Shown here: piece by piece, positions 44,701-53,252 of the stretch
Position numbering within the stretch: position 1 is the first letter of the stretch
Layout of the letters: each line of letters begins with the position of its first letter
Origin: Leptolyngbya sp. 'hensonii'
GTDB lineage: Bacteria; Cyanobacteriota; Cyanobacteriia; GCF-001939115
Reading direction: 5' to 3'
DNA: 64,000 bases
Assembly (NCBI RefSeq): GCF_001939115.1
Contig: NZ_MQTZ01000020.1
Location: 1 to 64,000, forward strand
Notes under the pieces: model-generated
Databases searched by the model: none
Told to the model about the DNA's origin: nothing
What the model saw: only the letters and a program-made list of their open reading frames with translations
Made by a program: the position numbers and the translations under genes

Positions 44701-46319
44701 CCATCCTGGAAGCCTCGACTGACTACATTAGCATTGCAGATCTGACGGGTCAGATTATCTGGAATAATACCGCCCTCAAGCAAATCTGTGGCCTGGAGAG
44801 TGATGCTGCTGTCAGGCAACGCCACATTCAGGATTACCATCCCACATGGGCGATAGAACTGATTCTACAACAGGGCTTGCCTCTGGCCCTCTCTAATGGC
44901 AGTTGGATTGGCGAAACGGCTTTGCTGGATGCCGCTGGACAGGAAATTCCGTTGTCTCAACTGATTCTGGCTCATAAATCACCGCAGGGAGAGGTAGAGT
45001 TTCTCTCCACCATTGCCCGGGATATGCGCGTCCGCAAAGAATATGAGCAGCGGCTGGAGCGAACGAATGCGGAATTGCTTCGGGCCACTCGCCTCAAAGA
45101 CGAGTTTCTGGCCAATATGAGCCATGAACTTCGGACTCCCCTCAACGCGATTCTGGGTATGTCGGAGAGTTTGCTGGAGCAGGTCCTGGGTTCCCTGAAC
45201 GATCGCCAGAAGAAAGCGATCGCCACGATCGAACACAGCGGTCAGCACCTGCTGGAATTGATTACCGACATTCTGGAAGTCTCAAAAATTGCTGCGGGCA
45301 AACTAGAGCTCGATCTTTCCACCGTATCAGTTAGCCATCTTTGTGCTTCCAGCCTGGTGTTTATTAAGCAACAGGCATTCAAGAAACAAATTCAACTCAA
45401 CACGACTTTACCCAAAAACCTGGGGGATATCACCGTGGATGAACGCCGCCTGCGCCAGGTGTTGATTAATTTGTTGACTAATGCGGTTAAATTTACCCCT
45501 GCTGGCGGGCGGATTACGCTGGAAGCTCATCTCGAACCGATCGAAATTAACCTGGCAGATCGCGTCCCCACCAACCGGGCAGATGGGTTCCCGGAAGCCT
45601 GGGATGAACCCAGGGAAAACCATGGTCTGTTGCAAGATTATGATCTTTGTATTTCTGTGATCGATACCGGGATTGGCATCTCTGCTGCTGATCAAACCAA
45701 ACTCTTTCAGCCCTTTGTCCAACTTGATAGCAGCCTCAATCGCCAGTATGAAGGTACTGGTCTGGGGCTGACCCTGGTGAAGCAAATCGTTGAACTCCAC
45801 GGCGGCTCTGTCAGCCTCACCAGTACGTTGGGCCAGGGCAGTTGCTTTACGGTGCGTCTGCCCTACAATGGCCCTGGGATGGACATTCCCTCCCCCACCG
45901 CTCCTGACCCGATGGCAGAATCAGGGATGAAATCGGGTCAACCCCTCATTCTGTTAGCGGAAGACAACGAAACCAATATCAGCACCCTCTCCAACTACCT
46001 GGAGGCCAAAGGCTATCGCATGATCCTGGCCGGAAATGGGCAGGAGGCGATCGAACTGGCCCGCACCCATAGCCCTGATTTGATCTTGATGGATATCCAG
46101 ATGCCCAAGGTCGATGGCCTGGAGGCGATTCAGAAAATCCGTCAAGATTCCCAACTTGCTGCCATTCCCATTATTGCCCTGACCGCACTAGCTATGACGG
46201 GGGATCGGGAGCGTTGCTTAGCAGTGGGGGCCAGTGATTATCTGGCCAAACCCGTTAAGCTCAAGCAGTTGGATGACCTCATTCAACTGCTTTTAAATCT
46301 TGGGGATGGGACTTCCTGA
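41745..46319 (+). CDS. Hybrid histidine kinase with CBS and six PAS domains
   Basis: This encodes 1524 residues; AGGAG lies 8 bases before the ATG. Four CBS-type segments (about 20-310) precede six PAS units (about 315-1100), each recognised by sequences such as HPDDYDRV, HPDDRDDL and HPDDLSRL. The kinase core has H-box FLANMSHELRTPLNA, N-box LINLLTNAVKFTP, and G-boxes VIDTGIGIS and GTGLGLTLV. The C-terminal receiver is canonical: LLAEDNETN and PDLILMDIQMP (phospho-acceptor Asp intact), then KP. There are no membrane helices, so it senses cytoplasmic signals, perhaps adenine nucleotides (CBS) and redox or light (PAS). The convergent flavoprotein gene ends 53 bases downstream. Confidence 0.92.
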   Translation: MRFTSTIALPQGEDLFAAIVHPLHTAAPADVVQDVIAQMHAGRMTCDRSRNVETESPLQQAQGQQSCVLVLEDNRLVGILTEQDLVSLSASGQNLAQGTISEVMSAPVLTLNVSDCTDLLVPITLFQRHAIRHLPLVDDQGAVVGLLTLDSLQPLLASIGLLRLSTISEVMTQTGAYAPSTATLAELAQFMATHHVSAVVIVEEGPQGSGISRQESHIPLIPIGIVTEGDIAQSLALELDFAAVQAHMIMSPPTVMVGPDHSLWDVQQLMQAQPVNQVVVTDETGGLLGLVTQATVLSVLHPTALYRRTEQLIQELQQQKDLLRAILDTTPNKVFIKDSDGRFLLVNRAAAEACHATVESMIGKRDAEFLSDPATIAQFLQENQAVIASQQPLFIPAEKLSFDGEEQWFQWQKHPITLPGDNTPAVLGIGVNITERKHAEQELQLLNQELEARVLERTAALQASEERWQLILRGTNDGIWDWDLTANKIFFSSRWKQMRGFTDDEIGDSPDECLSRIHPDDYDRVMAAVNEHFAGRAEFFEAEYRTQCKDGSYLWVLDRGQALRDESGQAVRISGSETDITQRKLAEDALRDSERRYATLAAAAPVAIFRFDTPFNCVYVNDRWSQMTGRTVESALGQGWMEALHPDDRDDLLAQWAEGYSRAISRSQILNCAEGRHRRPDGSINWYCVQVVPEIDATGAVLGYIGTLTDITDRKQAEAALQASEAELRSLFMAMDDVVVVLNRAGTYLKIAPNSPEKLYLPSDRLLGRNIQEIFSTKQTHQFLSTIRQTLETQQTQECEYSLLIQETEYWFSAKCSPLTDESVVWVARDISDRKRIEAQRREVELALQDSQHFVQQIADASPNILYLYDLQLDRNIYVNREIGIILGYNPEEVQAMGSNMFQALVHPDDLSRLRAYYAQIYAAQDGDILELEYRMHHANGEWRWLHSRDAVFSRDANGQVRQTIGTAQDITVRKRLEQEQNRLLAILEASTDYISIADLTGQIIWNNTALKQICGLESDAAVRQRHIQDYHPTWAIELILQQGLPLALSNGSWIGETALLDAAGQEIPLSQLILAHKSPQGEVEFLSTIARDMRVRKEYEQRLERTNAELLRATRLKDEFLANMSHELRTPLNAILGMSESLLEQVLGSLNDRQKKAIATIEHSGQHLLELITDILEVSKIAAGKLELDLSTVSVSHLCASSLVFIKQQAFKKQIQLNTTLPKNLGDITVDERRLRQVLINLLTNAVKFTPAGGRITLEAHLEPIEINLADRVPTNRADGFPEAWDEPRENHGLLQDYDLCISVIDTGIGISAADQTKLFQPFVQLDSSLNRQYEGTGLGLTLVKQIVELHGGSVSLTSTLGQGSCFTVRLPYNGPGMDIPSPTAPDPMAESGMKSGQPLILLAEDNETNISTLSNYLEAKGYRMILAGNGQEAIELARTHSPDLILMDIQMPKVDGLEAIQKIRQDSQLAAIPIIALTALAMTGDRERCLAVGASDYLAKPVKLKQLDDLIQLLLNLGDGTS

Positions 46320-46372
46320 GCGGGTCAGGCTCCCCAGGGGAAAGGGAGAAAAGAATGGCGTAAGATGCAAGA

Positions 46373-47380
46373 CTATTTGGCTGCAGTTACCCGAGCAATG
46401 TTTTCTTCCCATTTTCGAGGGGTGCTGGCCCGCCGAATGTTGCGCCAAATTTGCGTTGCTGCCAGGGTTCCATCTGCGACTGCGATCGACACCTGATTGA
46501 TCCCTTGCTTGAGGTCTCCCAGGGCAAAAAGGCGAGGATGGCTGGTTTGCATCATGTTGTTCGTAATCAGATTTTCTCCGTCCCATTCCAGGCCCGCAAT
46601 CCCTTTCAGGTAGCGGTTATGGTAAATAGAACCCATGTTGATCAGGCCAGTCGTGGCTTCCACGATCGTGCCATCGGTCAACTCAATGCCGCTCATATGA
46701 TGGTTTTCTCCCAGAATCCGGGCGATCGGCGCTTCATAGAGGGGATAGCCATGATCGGCCAACTTCTGCTTCATTTCATCCCCAACCGTACAGAGGCCAT
46801 GGGTTAAAACGGAGATGTAAGGAGTAAACCAGTTCAGGACAAAGGCTGCATTAATCTGGGATTCCGTCCCGGCGATTAGAACTGCTTTTTGATCCCACAT
46901 GTCAAACCCATCACAAATCATGCAGACGTGGAGGGTGTAGCCCGCATAGTCATAGATGTTTTGCATGTTCTCGATCTGAGGCAAAATATCGATGATTCCG
47001 GAAGCGGCAATCAGGTACTTACTGTGAAAAACAGGATAAATACTGTTCTGTTTGCCGACCTTGACCCGAACAGCAAAATGGTCCCCTTCATCGACAACGT
47101 CTTCCACAAATCCGGGCAGGTAGTCTGCGCCCCACTGGATGGCCTGCTTAACCCCATGATTTAAAATATCCCGCCCGGGCGTATTCGGATCGATGCCCAG
47201 GTAGTTGCGCAGATCTTGCATCCACAGCGATCGGCCCCGCCCTTTCTCAATCACCAGGCACTTTAATCCGTAGCGGGCCAGGTAAATAGCGGCAGACAGA
47301 CCACCCATCCCTCCCCCAACGATAATGGCATCGTAGAGGGTATCTAGGCGCTGATCCAAATTCTTGCTTGAGAGTTTCAT
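46373..47380 (-). CDS. Thioredoxin-reductase-like flavoprotein
   Basis: This encodes 335 residues from the ATG at 47380. FAD binding is shown by DAIIVGGGMGGLSAAIYLARYG and the closing FALGDLKQGINQVSIAVADG. A CxxC redox pair is present as CMICDG (rather than the usual CATCDG of thioredoxin reductases). The NADPH-binding segment AVLIAGTESQINAAF lacks the classical GxGxxA pattern, so NADPH use is uncertain. It may reduce a thioredoxin or peroxiredoxin with electrons from another donor. The nearest partner is the peroxiredoxin gene 126 bases upstream on the same strand. Many cyanobacteria have such a reductase paralogue. Confidence 0.85.
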   Translation of the reverse strand: MKLSSKNLDQRLDTLYDAIIVGGGMGGLSAAIYLARYGLKCLVIEKGRGRSLWMQDLRNYLGIDPNTPGRDILNHGVKQAIQWGADYLPGFVEDVVDEGDHFAVRVKVGKQNSIYPVFHSKYLIAASGIIDILPQIENMQNIYDYAGYTLHVCMICDGFDMWDQKAVLIAGTESQINAAFVLNWFTPYISVLTHGLCTVGDEMKQKLADHGYPLYEAPIARILGENHHMSGIELTDGTIVEATTGLINMGSIYHNRYLKGIAGLEWDGENLITNNMMQTSHPRLFALGDLKQGINQVSIAVADGTLAATQIWRNIRRASTPRKWEENIARVTAAK

Positions 47381-47506
47381 GACTACCCCACCAGATTGAT
47401 GCAAGGGATGAATTGAGATGGGCAAGGAAAGTAACCTGGTGGGTCTCTCCTTGCCCAAACTCGTTGTCAGGGGCTGAATGTCATTTCAGGTTAGGGCGAA
47501 GTGACA

Positions 47507-48079
47507 TTAGCCAACAAAGGCAAGGCGAGGCTGAGAGACACCAGCGGACTCCGTGCCCTTGAGGTGAGCCAGCATGGTATCGGCATCGGAAACCTCGAAC
47601 GGGTCGATCGGGCAGTTGTCACCGAAGTCAGGCTCAACGAAGACTTTCTCAATCTTGCCGTCGTTCACCAGCATAGAATAGCGCCAGGAGCGCATGCCGA
47701 AGCCCAGGTTGGACTTGTCAACCAGCATACCCATCTTGCGAGTGAATTCGCCATTACCATCGGGCAGCAAAGAGACATTTTTCGCCCCAACCTGCTTGCC
47801 CCACTGGAACATCACAAAAGCATCATTGACGGAGATGCAGATGATTTCATCTACGCCCAGAGCCTTGAACTCATCATACAGTTCTTCGTAGCGGGGCAGG
47901 TGATTGGAGGAACAGGTGGGGGTAAAGGCACCGGGCAGGGAGAACAGGACTACTTTCTTGCCACCAAAGATTTCCTCGGTGGTCTTGTCTTGCCAGCGGT
48001 AGGGATTGGGACCGGGGACGGACTCATCCCGGACGCGGGTCTTGAAGACAACACTGGGGACACGTTCGATAACAGCCAT
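47507..48079 (-). CDS. Peroxiredoxin (Prx5 / type II)
   Basis: This encodes 190 residues. The peroxidatic cysteine is Cys56 in [16 protein letters not shown], and the Prx5-type [19 protein letters not shown] (near 150-168) contains a second cysteine. It reduces hydrogen peroxide and alkyl peroxides using thiols. In Synechocystis the homologue sll1621 lies divergent to the peroxide regulator slr1738 (PerR), the same layout as here. A 7-1-7 operator is found between the two genes. The ATG at 48079 has AGAGGTAAG a few bases upstream. The likely electron donor is a thioredoxin or glutaredoxin system. Confidence 0.94.
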   Translation of the reverse strand: MAVIERVPSVVFKTRVRDESVPGPNPYRWQDKTTEEIFGGKKVVLFSLPGAFTPTCSSNHLPRYEELYDEFKALGVDEIICISVNDAFVMFQWGKQVGAKNVSLLPDGNGEFTRKMGMLVDKSNLGFGMRSWRYSMLVNDGKIEKVFVEPDFGDNCPIDPFEVSDADTMLAHLKGTESAGVSQPRLAFVG

Positions 48080-48144
48080 GCTTACCTCTTTAGATGATTT
48101 TGTGAAAACTTGATCGGCGTTGACTTCAACGGTGTTGCTGTAAC

Positions 48145-48159
48145 TAAGAATAATTCTTA
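48145..48159. promoter_or_regulatory. Perfect 7-1-7 Fur/PerR-type box
   Basis: TAAGAAT-A-ATTCTTA is a perfect 7-1-7 inverted repeat, the geometry of Fur-family boxes, 66 bases upstream of the peroxiredoxin start and 160 upstream of the perR-like gene. The flanks are AT-rich and partly continue the symmetry. It suggests PerR control of one or both genes. Confidence 0.65.
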
Positions 48160-48318
48160 TTTAAGATTGAGTCAATAGTGATATTTGCTTAGTTATATAA
48201 AAGGTTTAAGATTCGGTGATCTTCTCAGATCATGGTGCTACCCTAAAAATGTAGATCGATCTGAAACGATGGGAGTTGTCCCGACAGGTAGCCTGGGCGA
48301 TCTCTGGAGTCAAGCGTT

Positions 48319-48762
48319 ATGCAGAAACAATCCGACCAGATTATCCAGACCTTGAAAGCCAAGGGATTGCGAGTCACGCCGCAGCGCTTTGCTGTGTATG
48401 CGAATTTGTTGGCGCGGATGGATCACCCTACTGCAGAAGATATTTTGAGTGATCTGAACCAGAATGCCCCCACCTCATCCCAGGCCACGGTCTACAGCTC
48501 TCTGCAGGCGCTACGGGATGCGGGATTGGTGCGGGAGGTTTTGCTCGAAGAAGGGGTCTGCCGCTACGATGCCAATATCTCTCCCCATCACCACTTTCGC
48601 TGCAAGTCCTGTGGGCAAATTGAGGATGTGGCCTGGGAACAGTTTCAGGGTTTGTCGCTAAACCGTCTGCGGGCAGGACTGAAGGTAGAAGGGTATGAGG
48701 TGACAGTCTATGGTGTTTGTGATCATTGTCACAATCACCAGGGCATTGGATCGGGGGACTGA
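48319..48762 (+). CDS. perR: PerR-type Fur-family regulator
   Basis: This encodes 147 residues. The DNA-binding winged helix contains GLRVTPQRFAVYANLL, and YSSLQALRDAGLVREVLL. The regulatory metal and structural zinc regions are HHHFRCKSCGQIEDV and VYGVCDHCHNHQG, two CxxC pairs. Peroxide sensing by His oxidation is the family role; PerR versus Fur is inferred from context rather than from the sequence alone. The divergent peroxiredoxin gene and the operator at 48145-48159 support PerR. There is no other Fur-family gene in the window. Confidence 0.92.
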   Translation: MQKQSDQIIQTLKAKGLRVTPQRFAVYANLLARMDHPTAEDILSDLNQNAPTSSQATVYSSLQALRDAGLVREVLLEEGVCRYDANISPHHHFRCKSCGQIEDVAWEQFQGLSLNRLRAGLKVEGYEVTVYGVCDHCHNHQGIGSGD

Positions 48763-48872
48763 AATCGGCACCCCTGAGACAGTAAAATTTACCTTGTGTA
48801 GATAAAGACTTTCCGGCAGCCGGATGGGATCTCCTAAAATGAGATCGACCGGACTTGAACCAGGTGACTGTG

Positions 48873-49163
48873 ATGTCTCCTAAATCTGCTTCAGTTCTGC
48901 CACTGATGCGTATCCTGCCTTTAGAGAATGGCGATCGGCTCACCCATCTTGAGTTTCAACGTCACTATCAGGCTTTGCCTCAGGTCAAAAAGGCGGAATT
49001 AATTGAAGGAATGGTTTACATGCCCTTGCCGTTACGCATCAAGGCACATGGAGAATCTCAGGTTCATATCATGCGCTGGTTAGGGGCCGACAAGGCTGCC
49101 ACGCCAGGTGTTGGCGTGGCGGATAATCCAACGGTGCGTCTGGACCCGGATAACGAACCATAA
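48873..49163 (+). pseudogene. Truncated Uma2-family (DUF820) nuclease-like fragment
   Basis: From the ATG at 48873 (AGGTGA 5 bases upstream) the product has 96 residues and ends TVRLDPDNEP at a stop. Uma2 proteins are usually 180-200 residues and continue PDV(V/A)L with catalytic residues past this point. The N-terminal part (THLEFQRHYQALPQVKKAEL, LIEGMVYMPLP) is recognisable. The bases after the stop show a further frame without clear Uma2 sequence. I take it as a decayed remnant, as is common for this highly duplicated family. Confidence 0.7.
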
Positions 49164-49249
49164 GACCAATGTTCACCCACAGGATTTGAACGAGGTGCCC
49201 TTGTCAACGAATTTATCCATACCCTGCGTCCAGGAATAGTGCCTCAACG

Positions 49250-50635
49250 ATGATTCAAATTAATCCTCTGGCCCATTCAGAAGAAAGGAGAGTGCAGAAC
49301 TTACAACTTCACTCCACCCTGAGAGACTTGAAAGCAGTAGAGTTTCAAGTGGATGAAACCTGTATCGGAGAAGAGTTATTCCGCATTTTCCAACGGAATA
49401 CAAGGCTGCCTGGTGCGATTTTCATCCGGCAGGGGGTCTTGACTGGGTTGATTTCCCGGGCCAGGTTTCTGGAAATCATCAGTCGTCCTTTTGGTCGGGA
49501 GCTATTCCTGAGTCGATCGCTGGGGGAACTGTACAACACGAACCCCTGCTTACGGGAGAATCTGATGGTCCTCCCTGCTGACTTACCCATCTTTGAGGCT
49601 GTCAAAATATGTTTGCAGCGTCCCTTCGACTCTCTTTACGAACCGATTGTGGTGGATATTGGTCAGCAAACCTATCAAATCCTGGCGTTGCAGGATCTGC
49701 TGGTAAACCAGACCCAAATCTATCAGGTTGCCATGCTGACGATCGAAGAACGCACGGCTGATCTGGCCCGGGCTAATGTAGAAATTAGTATGCTCAACGA
49801 GAAACTGGAGAGTGAAAATCTGCGGATGGGGGCAGAACTCAGCCTTCTGAAGCAAATGCAACAAATGATTTTGCCTAAAGCAGAGGAACTGGAAATTGAA
49901 GGGCTGGACATTGCTGGATTTATGGAACCTGCCGATGAAGTGGGTGGTGATTACTACGATGTCTTGCAAACGGATGGTGTGGTGACGATCGCCATGGGAG
50001 ATGTGACTGGCCATGGGTTAGAAAGTGGCATTCTGATGCTGATGGCCCAAACAGCCGTCAGGACGCTGAAAGAAGTGCGTGAACGTGACCCAGTCCGATT
50101 CCTGGATACCCTCAACCGCACGATTTACAAAAATGTGCGCCGGATGGATTCAGACAAAAATCTAACCCTGGTGCTCTTGAATTACATCGATCGCAAAGTC
50201 AGTATCAGTGGACAACACGAAGAGACGATCGTGGTGAGAAACGGCGGCTACATCGAACGGATTGACACCATCGATCTGGGATTCCCCATTGGTCTGGATG
50301 ACAATATTGCCAACTTCATCAACCATACAGTGGTAGAGTTATACCCCGGCGATAGCATTGTGCTCTATACCGATGGCATTACAGAAGCCAGCAACATCCA
50401 CAAAAACCAATATGGCCTGCAACAATTATGCGATGTGGTTTCCCAAAACTGGCAGCGATCGGCCAACGAAATCAAGCAAGCTGTGATTGAGGATGTGCGG
50501 CGTCATATTGGTTCCCAGAAGATCTTTGACGATATTACCCTCCTGGTCCTAAAGCAACGGGGGGATGAGACTCCGGGGATGATGACGTTCGAAAACGGTT
50601 CGATCGTCCCTGCTTCTGCTCCGAAACCTGTTTAA
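49250..50635 (+). CDS. SpoIIE-type PP2C phosphatase with N-terminal CBS-like domain
   Basis: This encodes 461 residues. N-terminal CBS-like sequences (LFRIFQRNTRLPGAIFIRQG, about 43-62) are followed by a linker and coiled coil (TADLARANVEISMLNEKLE), then a SpoIIE/RsbU phosphatase domain (about 225-445). Metal-ligand motifs are present: PADEVGGDYYDV, MGDVTGHG, YTDGITEA and DDITLLVLK. Such enzymes dephosphorylate STAS-domain antagonists in partner-switching control of sigma factors. No STAS or anti-sigma gene is adjacent, but a sigma-like gene follows 32 bases downstream. It may be the first gene of the long right-hand unit. Confidence 0.9.
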   Translation: MIQINPLAHSEERRVQNLQLHSTLRDLKAVEFQVDETCIGEELFRIFQRNTRLPGAIFIRQGVLTGLISRARFLEIISRPFGRELFLSRSLGELYNTNPCLRENLMVLPADLPIFEAVKICLQRPFDSLYEPIVVDIGQQTYQILALQDLLVNQTQIYQVAMLTIEERTADLARANVEISMLNEKLESENLRMGAELSLLKQMQQMILPKAEELEIEGLDIAGFMEPADEVGGDYYDVLQTDGVVTIAMGDVTGHGLESGILMLMAQTAVRTLKEVRERDPVRFLDTLNRTIYKNVRRMDSDKNLTLVLLNYIDRKVSISGQHEETIVVRNGGYIERIDTIDLGFPIGLDDNIANFINHTVVELYPGDSIVLYTDGITEASNIHKNQYGLQQLCDVVSQNWQRSANEIKQAVIEDVRRHIGSQKIFDDITLLVLKQRGDETPGMMTFENGSIVPASAPKPV

Positions 50636-50667
50636 GGAAAAGGCAATTTGAACCGGTATAACCTCCC

Positions 50668-51888
50668 ATGCATCCAAGGTCAGACCTGATTGAACTTTTC
50701 TCAACTTTTTTAAGGTTTGATCAGGCTGGGAGCCATGTCTGGGGGACAGATCCCGTGTTGCGACGCAGTATGCAGATCTGCCTGGACCAATATGGGCCGT
50801 GTCCTGATCGGGCCGCCTCTACTTCGCCAGAAGACGCGGAGCAATTCTGGGTGCTTTATTGGCATCGGCGCTGGCAACACCAGTCTGAACGTTTAGCCAT
50901 GGCCCATCTCTCGGCCTATTTACAGGAAACCTGCTACTGGTCTGCCTCCCGCATGACTCGGCAATTCGCCAGCCCGATTCATCATCTAGCGGATTACTTT
51001 CAAATGGCGATCACGGACCTGCCGAAGATTCTGGACCATTGTCAGCCTGAACACCTGGCTGGGTTGAAAGCCTATGCCTGGGTTGTATTTAGCAATCGGA
51101 TTCGGGATACCTTGCGGCGGCAGCGGGAAATTGACCTGTGCAGTGACTGGGGACTGTTATTGAAACTGAGTCGTAAACGATTGCAGGAGGCTTTGGCGCA
51201 GAGAGGGCTGTCTGACTCGGAGATGCAGCGCTATCTCCTGGCCTGGCGGTGTTTTACGGACCTGTATATCCCTGCTACGCCTGGGTTAAACCGATTAGCC
51301 AGCCCCACTCCAGACTTGTGGGCGGCGATCGCCCGATGCTACAACCAGCGTCAGAAAACTCAATTACCGGGTTCTGAGGTGGACCGCAGTCCTCAGGACC
51401 TGGCAGCATGGCTGGCGGATTGTGCCCGTCATATCCGGGCCTACTTTTATCCAGTGGTCACCTCCCTGAGTCAATCCCGACCGGAAGAGATGACGACCGA
51501 ATGGGAAGTGGTTCTGCCCGATGCCGTTACAGCATCGCCCTTAGACCTGGCGATCGTGCAGGAGGAATTGCGGGAGCGCCAAGAGCAATGGGGGCAAATC
51601 AGTCAGATCCTGCGAACGGCGATCGCCCAACTGGATGCAGCGAATCTGCAACTGGTTGAAATGTACTATGGGCAGTCCCTGACTCAGCAACAGATTGCTA
51701 CAGCCCTGGGCATCCCGCAATATACTGTTTCCCGCAAATTAGCCAGGGTGCGGGAAGCTTTATTGTCAGCTTTGGCGCGATGGAGCCAGGAGACGCTGCA
51801 TATTTTGCCAACTTCAACCGTTATCAAATCTATGAGCGTAATGCTTGAGGAATGGCTGCAGGTTTATTGCCAGCCACCAGACCGATGA
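50668..51888 (+). CDS. Divergent sigma-70-like factor
   Basis: This encodes 406 residues. Region 2-like sequences (AYAWVVFSNRIRDTLRRQREI, about 130-160) and a C-terminal region 4 helix-turn-helix (SLTQQQIATALGIPQYTVSR, about 344-363) fit an ECF-like or group-specific cyanobacterial sigma. The stretch between is long and unlike well-studied sigma factors. I cannot exclude a DNA-binding regulator without core-polymerase activity. It is followed 25 bases downstream by a DUF1822 gene. The recurrent neighbourhood suggests it controls the downstream surface and CHAT genes. Confidence 0.78.
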   Translation: MHPRSDLIELFSTFLRFDQAGSHVWGTDPVLRRSMQICLDQYGPCPDRAASTSPEDAEQFWVLYWHRRWQHQSERLAMAHLSAYLQETCYWSASRMTRQFASPIHHLADYFQMAITDLPKILDHCQPEHLAGLKAYAWVVFSNRIRDTLRRQREIDLCSDWGLLLKLSRKRLQEALAQRGLSDSEMQRYLLAWRCFTDLYIPATPGLNRLASPTPDLWAAIARCYNQRQKTQLPGSEVDRSPQDLAAWLADCARHIRAYFYPVVTSLSQSRPEEMTTEWEVVLPDAVTASPLDLAIVQEELRERQEQWGQISQILRTAIAQLDAANLQLVEMYYGQSLTQQQIATALGIPQYTVSRKLARVREALLSALARWSQETLHILPTSTVIKSMSVMLEEWLQVYCQPPDR

Positions 51889-51913
51889 TGGCTCGAACAG
51901 GAGGATCTGAATC

Positions 51914-53113
51914 ATGACAGTTCCAGGGGTGCCCCCCACCCAACTGGTTTTGGAAATTGCTTCTGGCTTGCAGCAGCAAGCCTGGTATCAGAGCCAGAAA
52001 TGTCCTCAACCTCAGCATCGGTGGACGATTTACCTGAACCTGGTCTGTCTGCACACCCTGTTACCCTGGCTCCAGGCGGAACAGGTGGCCCAGACCTCGA
52101 TCTGGCCGAATTGGGAATCCCTGATGCCTTTCTGGACGGTGGTCAACGGAACGGCGATCGCCTTCGGCTCAAAACGGCTCCTGCTGGTGCCCAGTCAGGG
52201 CCTTGATGCCCGTGAATTGTGTGTTCCCCAGGAATGGGTTGATCTGCCGACCTGGGCTGCCGATTACTATCTGGCAGTGCGGGTCAATCCCGATGAGCAG
52301 TGGGTGCATTGCTGGGGATACACCACCCATGCCCAGTTGAAGCAACAGGCCCAGTACGAGCCATGCGATCGCACCTATTGCCTGGATGCCCAGGCCATGA
52401 TTCCCGATCTGAGTGTCCTGTGGGTGGTGCAGCAACTCTATCCGGATGAACCCACGCGGGCACTCATTCCGCCCCTGCCAGTGTTACCGGAATTGCAGGC
52501 TGCTGAGCTGTTGCAGCGCTTGGCCAGTCCCGCGATCGAGGCCCCGCGACTGGAAGTCCCATTTCAAGTCTGGGGTGCGTTGCTGGAACAGGTGAACTGG
52601 CAACAACAACTCTATGAAAACCGTTATGGAGCTGGATCTATGAATGTTCTGGAAGCTGTGAAGTTGCCCGAAGTTGTGGAGTTGCCCCCTGTGAACTTGC
52701 GCCAGTGGTTCGAGGATGTTGCCGATAGTATTTGGCAGTCCCTCGATACCTTGTTTGAATCCCAGCCCGCCTTCAATTTTCGGCGCTCTGATGGGGCCAA
52801 TCGGGGGCGCGGCATTCGTCTACCCCGCCCCTTCAGTGAGGAACCCATTGCCCTGATCGTCAATCTCGATCTGGAACCGGATCATCGCATCAAGGTAAAA
52901 AGCCAGCTTTACGCTTTGGGACCATCCCGGACCTTGCCTACCGGGTTGCGCCTGGAAATGGTTTCAGAATCGGGTCAGGTTCTGGAGACGGTGATTGCTC
53001 GGGACCAGGACAACTGCATTCAGCTTCCCCGGTTCAAGTGTCCCCCGGGTCGATTGTTCAGAATTAGAACCAGCCTGCAATATCTGGTTTTTTCGACAAC
53101 GTTCATTAGTTAA
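51914..53113 (+). CDS. DUF1822 family protein
   Basis: This encodes 399 residues starting at the ATG 51914, with AGGAGG 9 bases upstream. Typical DUF1822 features are the N-terminal RWTIYLNLVCLHTLLPWL, the WADYYLAVRVNPDEQWVHCW-type core (here AADYYLAVRVNPDEQWVHCW), and the C-terminal IALIVNLDLEPDHRIKVKSQ. It is a soluble, apparently cytoplasmic cyanobacterial protein with no known enzyme motif. The usual neighbours are sigma-like and CHASE2 genes, as here. A MITE-like repeat begins at the last base of its stop. Confidence 0.85.
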   Translation: MTVPGVPPTQLVLEIASGLQQQAWYQSQKCPQPQHRWTIYLNLVCLHTLLPWLQAEQVAQTSIWPNWESLMPFWTVVNGTAIAFGSKRLLLVPSQGLDARELCVPQEWVDLPTWAADYYLAVRVNPDEQWVHCWGYTTHAQLKQQAQYEPCDRTYCLDAQAMIPDLSVLWVVQQLYPDEPTRALIPPLPVLPELQAAELLQRLASPAIEAPRLEVPFQVWGALLEQVNWQQQLYENRYGAGSMNVLEAVKLPEVVELPPVNLRQWFEDVADSIWQSLDTLFESQPAFNFRRSDGANRGRGIRLPRPFSEEPIALIVNLDLEPDHRIKVKSQLYALGPSRTLPTGLRLEMVSESGQVLETVIARDQDNCIQLPRFKCPPGRLFRIRTSLQYLVFSTTFIS

Positions 53114-53251
53114 GGAACGAGAATTAAATAAAGTGTCAAACTCCTGATTGCCCTCACCCCCCTGCCCCCTCTCCCAAATTTGGGAGAGGGGGAGGGGTTG
53201 GGGGTTGGAGATGAGGGCTGAAGAAATCCAGGTTATTTAATTCCCGTTCCT
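53113..53251. repeat. MITE-like repeat, copy C (139 bp, different core)
   Basis: The left end AGGAACGAGAATTAAATAA and the complement of the right end (AGGAACGGGAATTAAATAA) match at 18 of 19 bases. The core contains CCCTCACCCCC and a CCCCCTCTCCCAAATTTGGGAGAGGGGG hairpin-type tract, here described as a GC hairpin near 53164-53191. The core resembles the element at 15401-15548. It starts at the DUF1822 stop. Confidence 0.75.
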
Positions 53252-53252
53252 A

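Noticed and set aside
48873-49163. Functional Uma2 nuclease
   Set aside because: The frame ends where the conserved catalytic half should start, so it is listed as a decayed gene instead.
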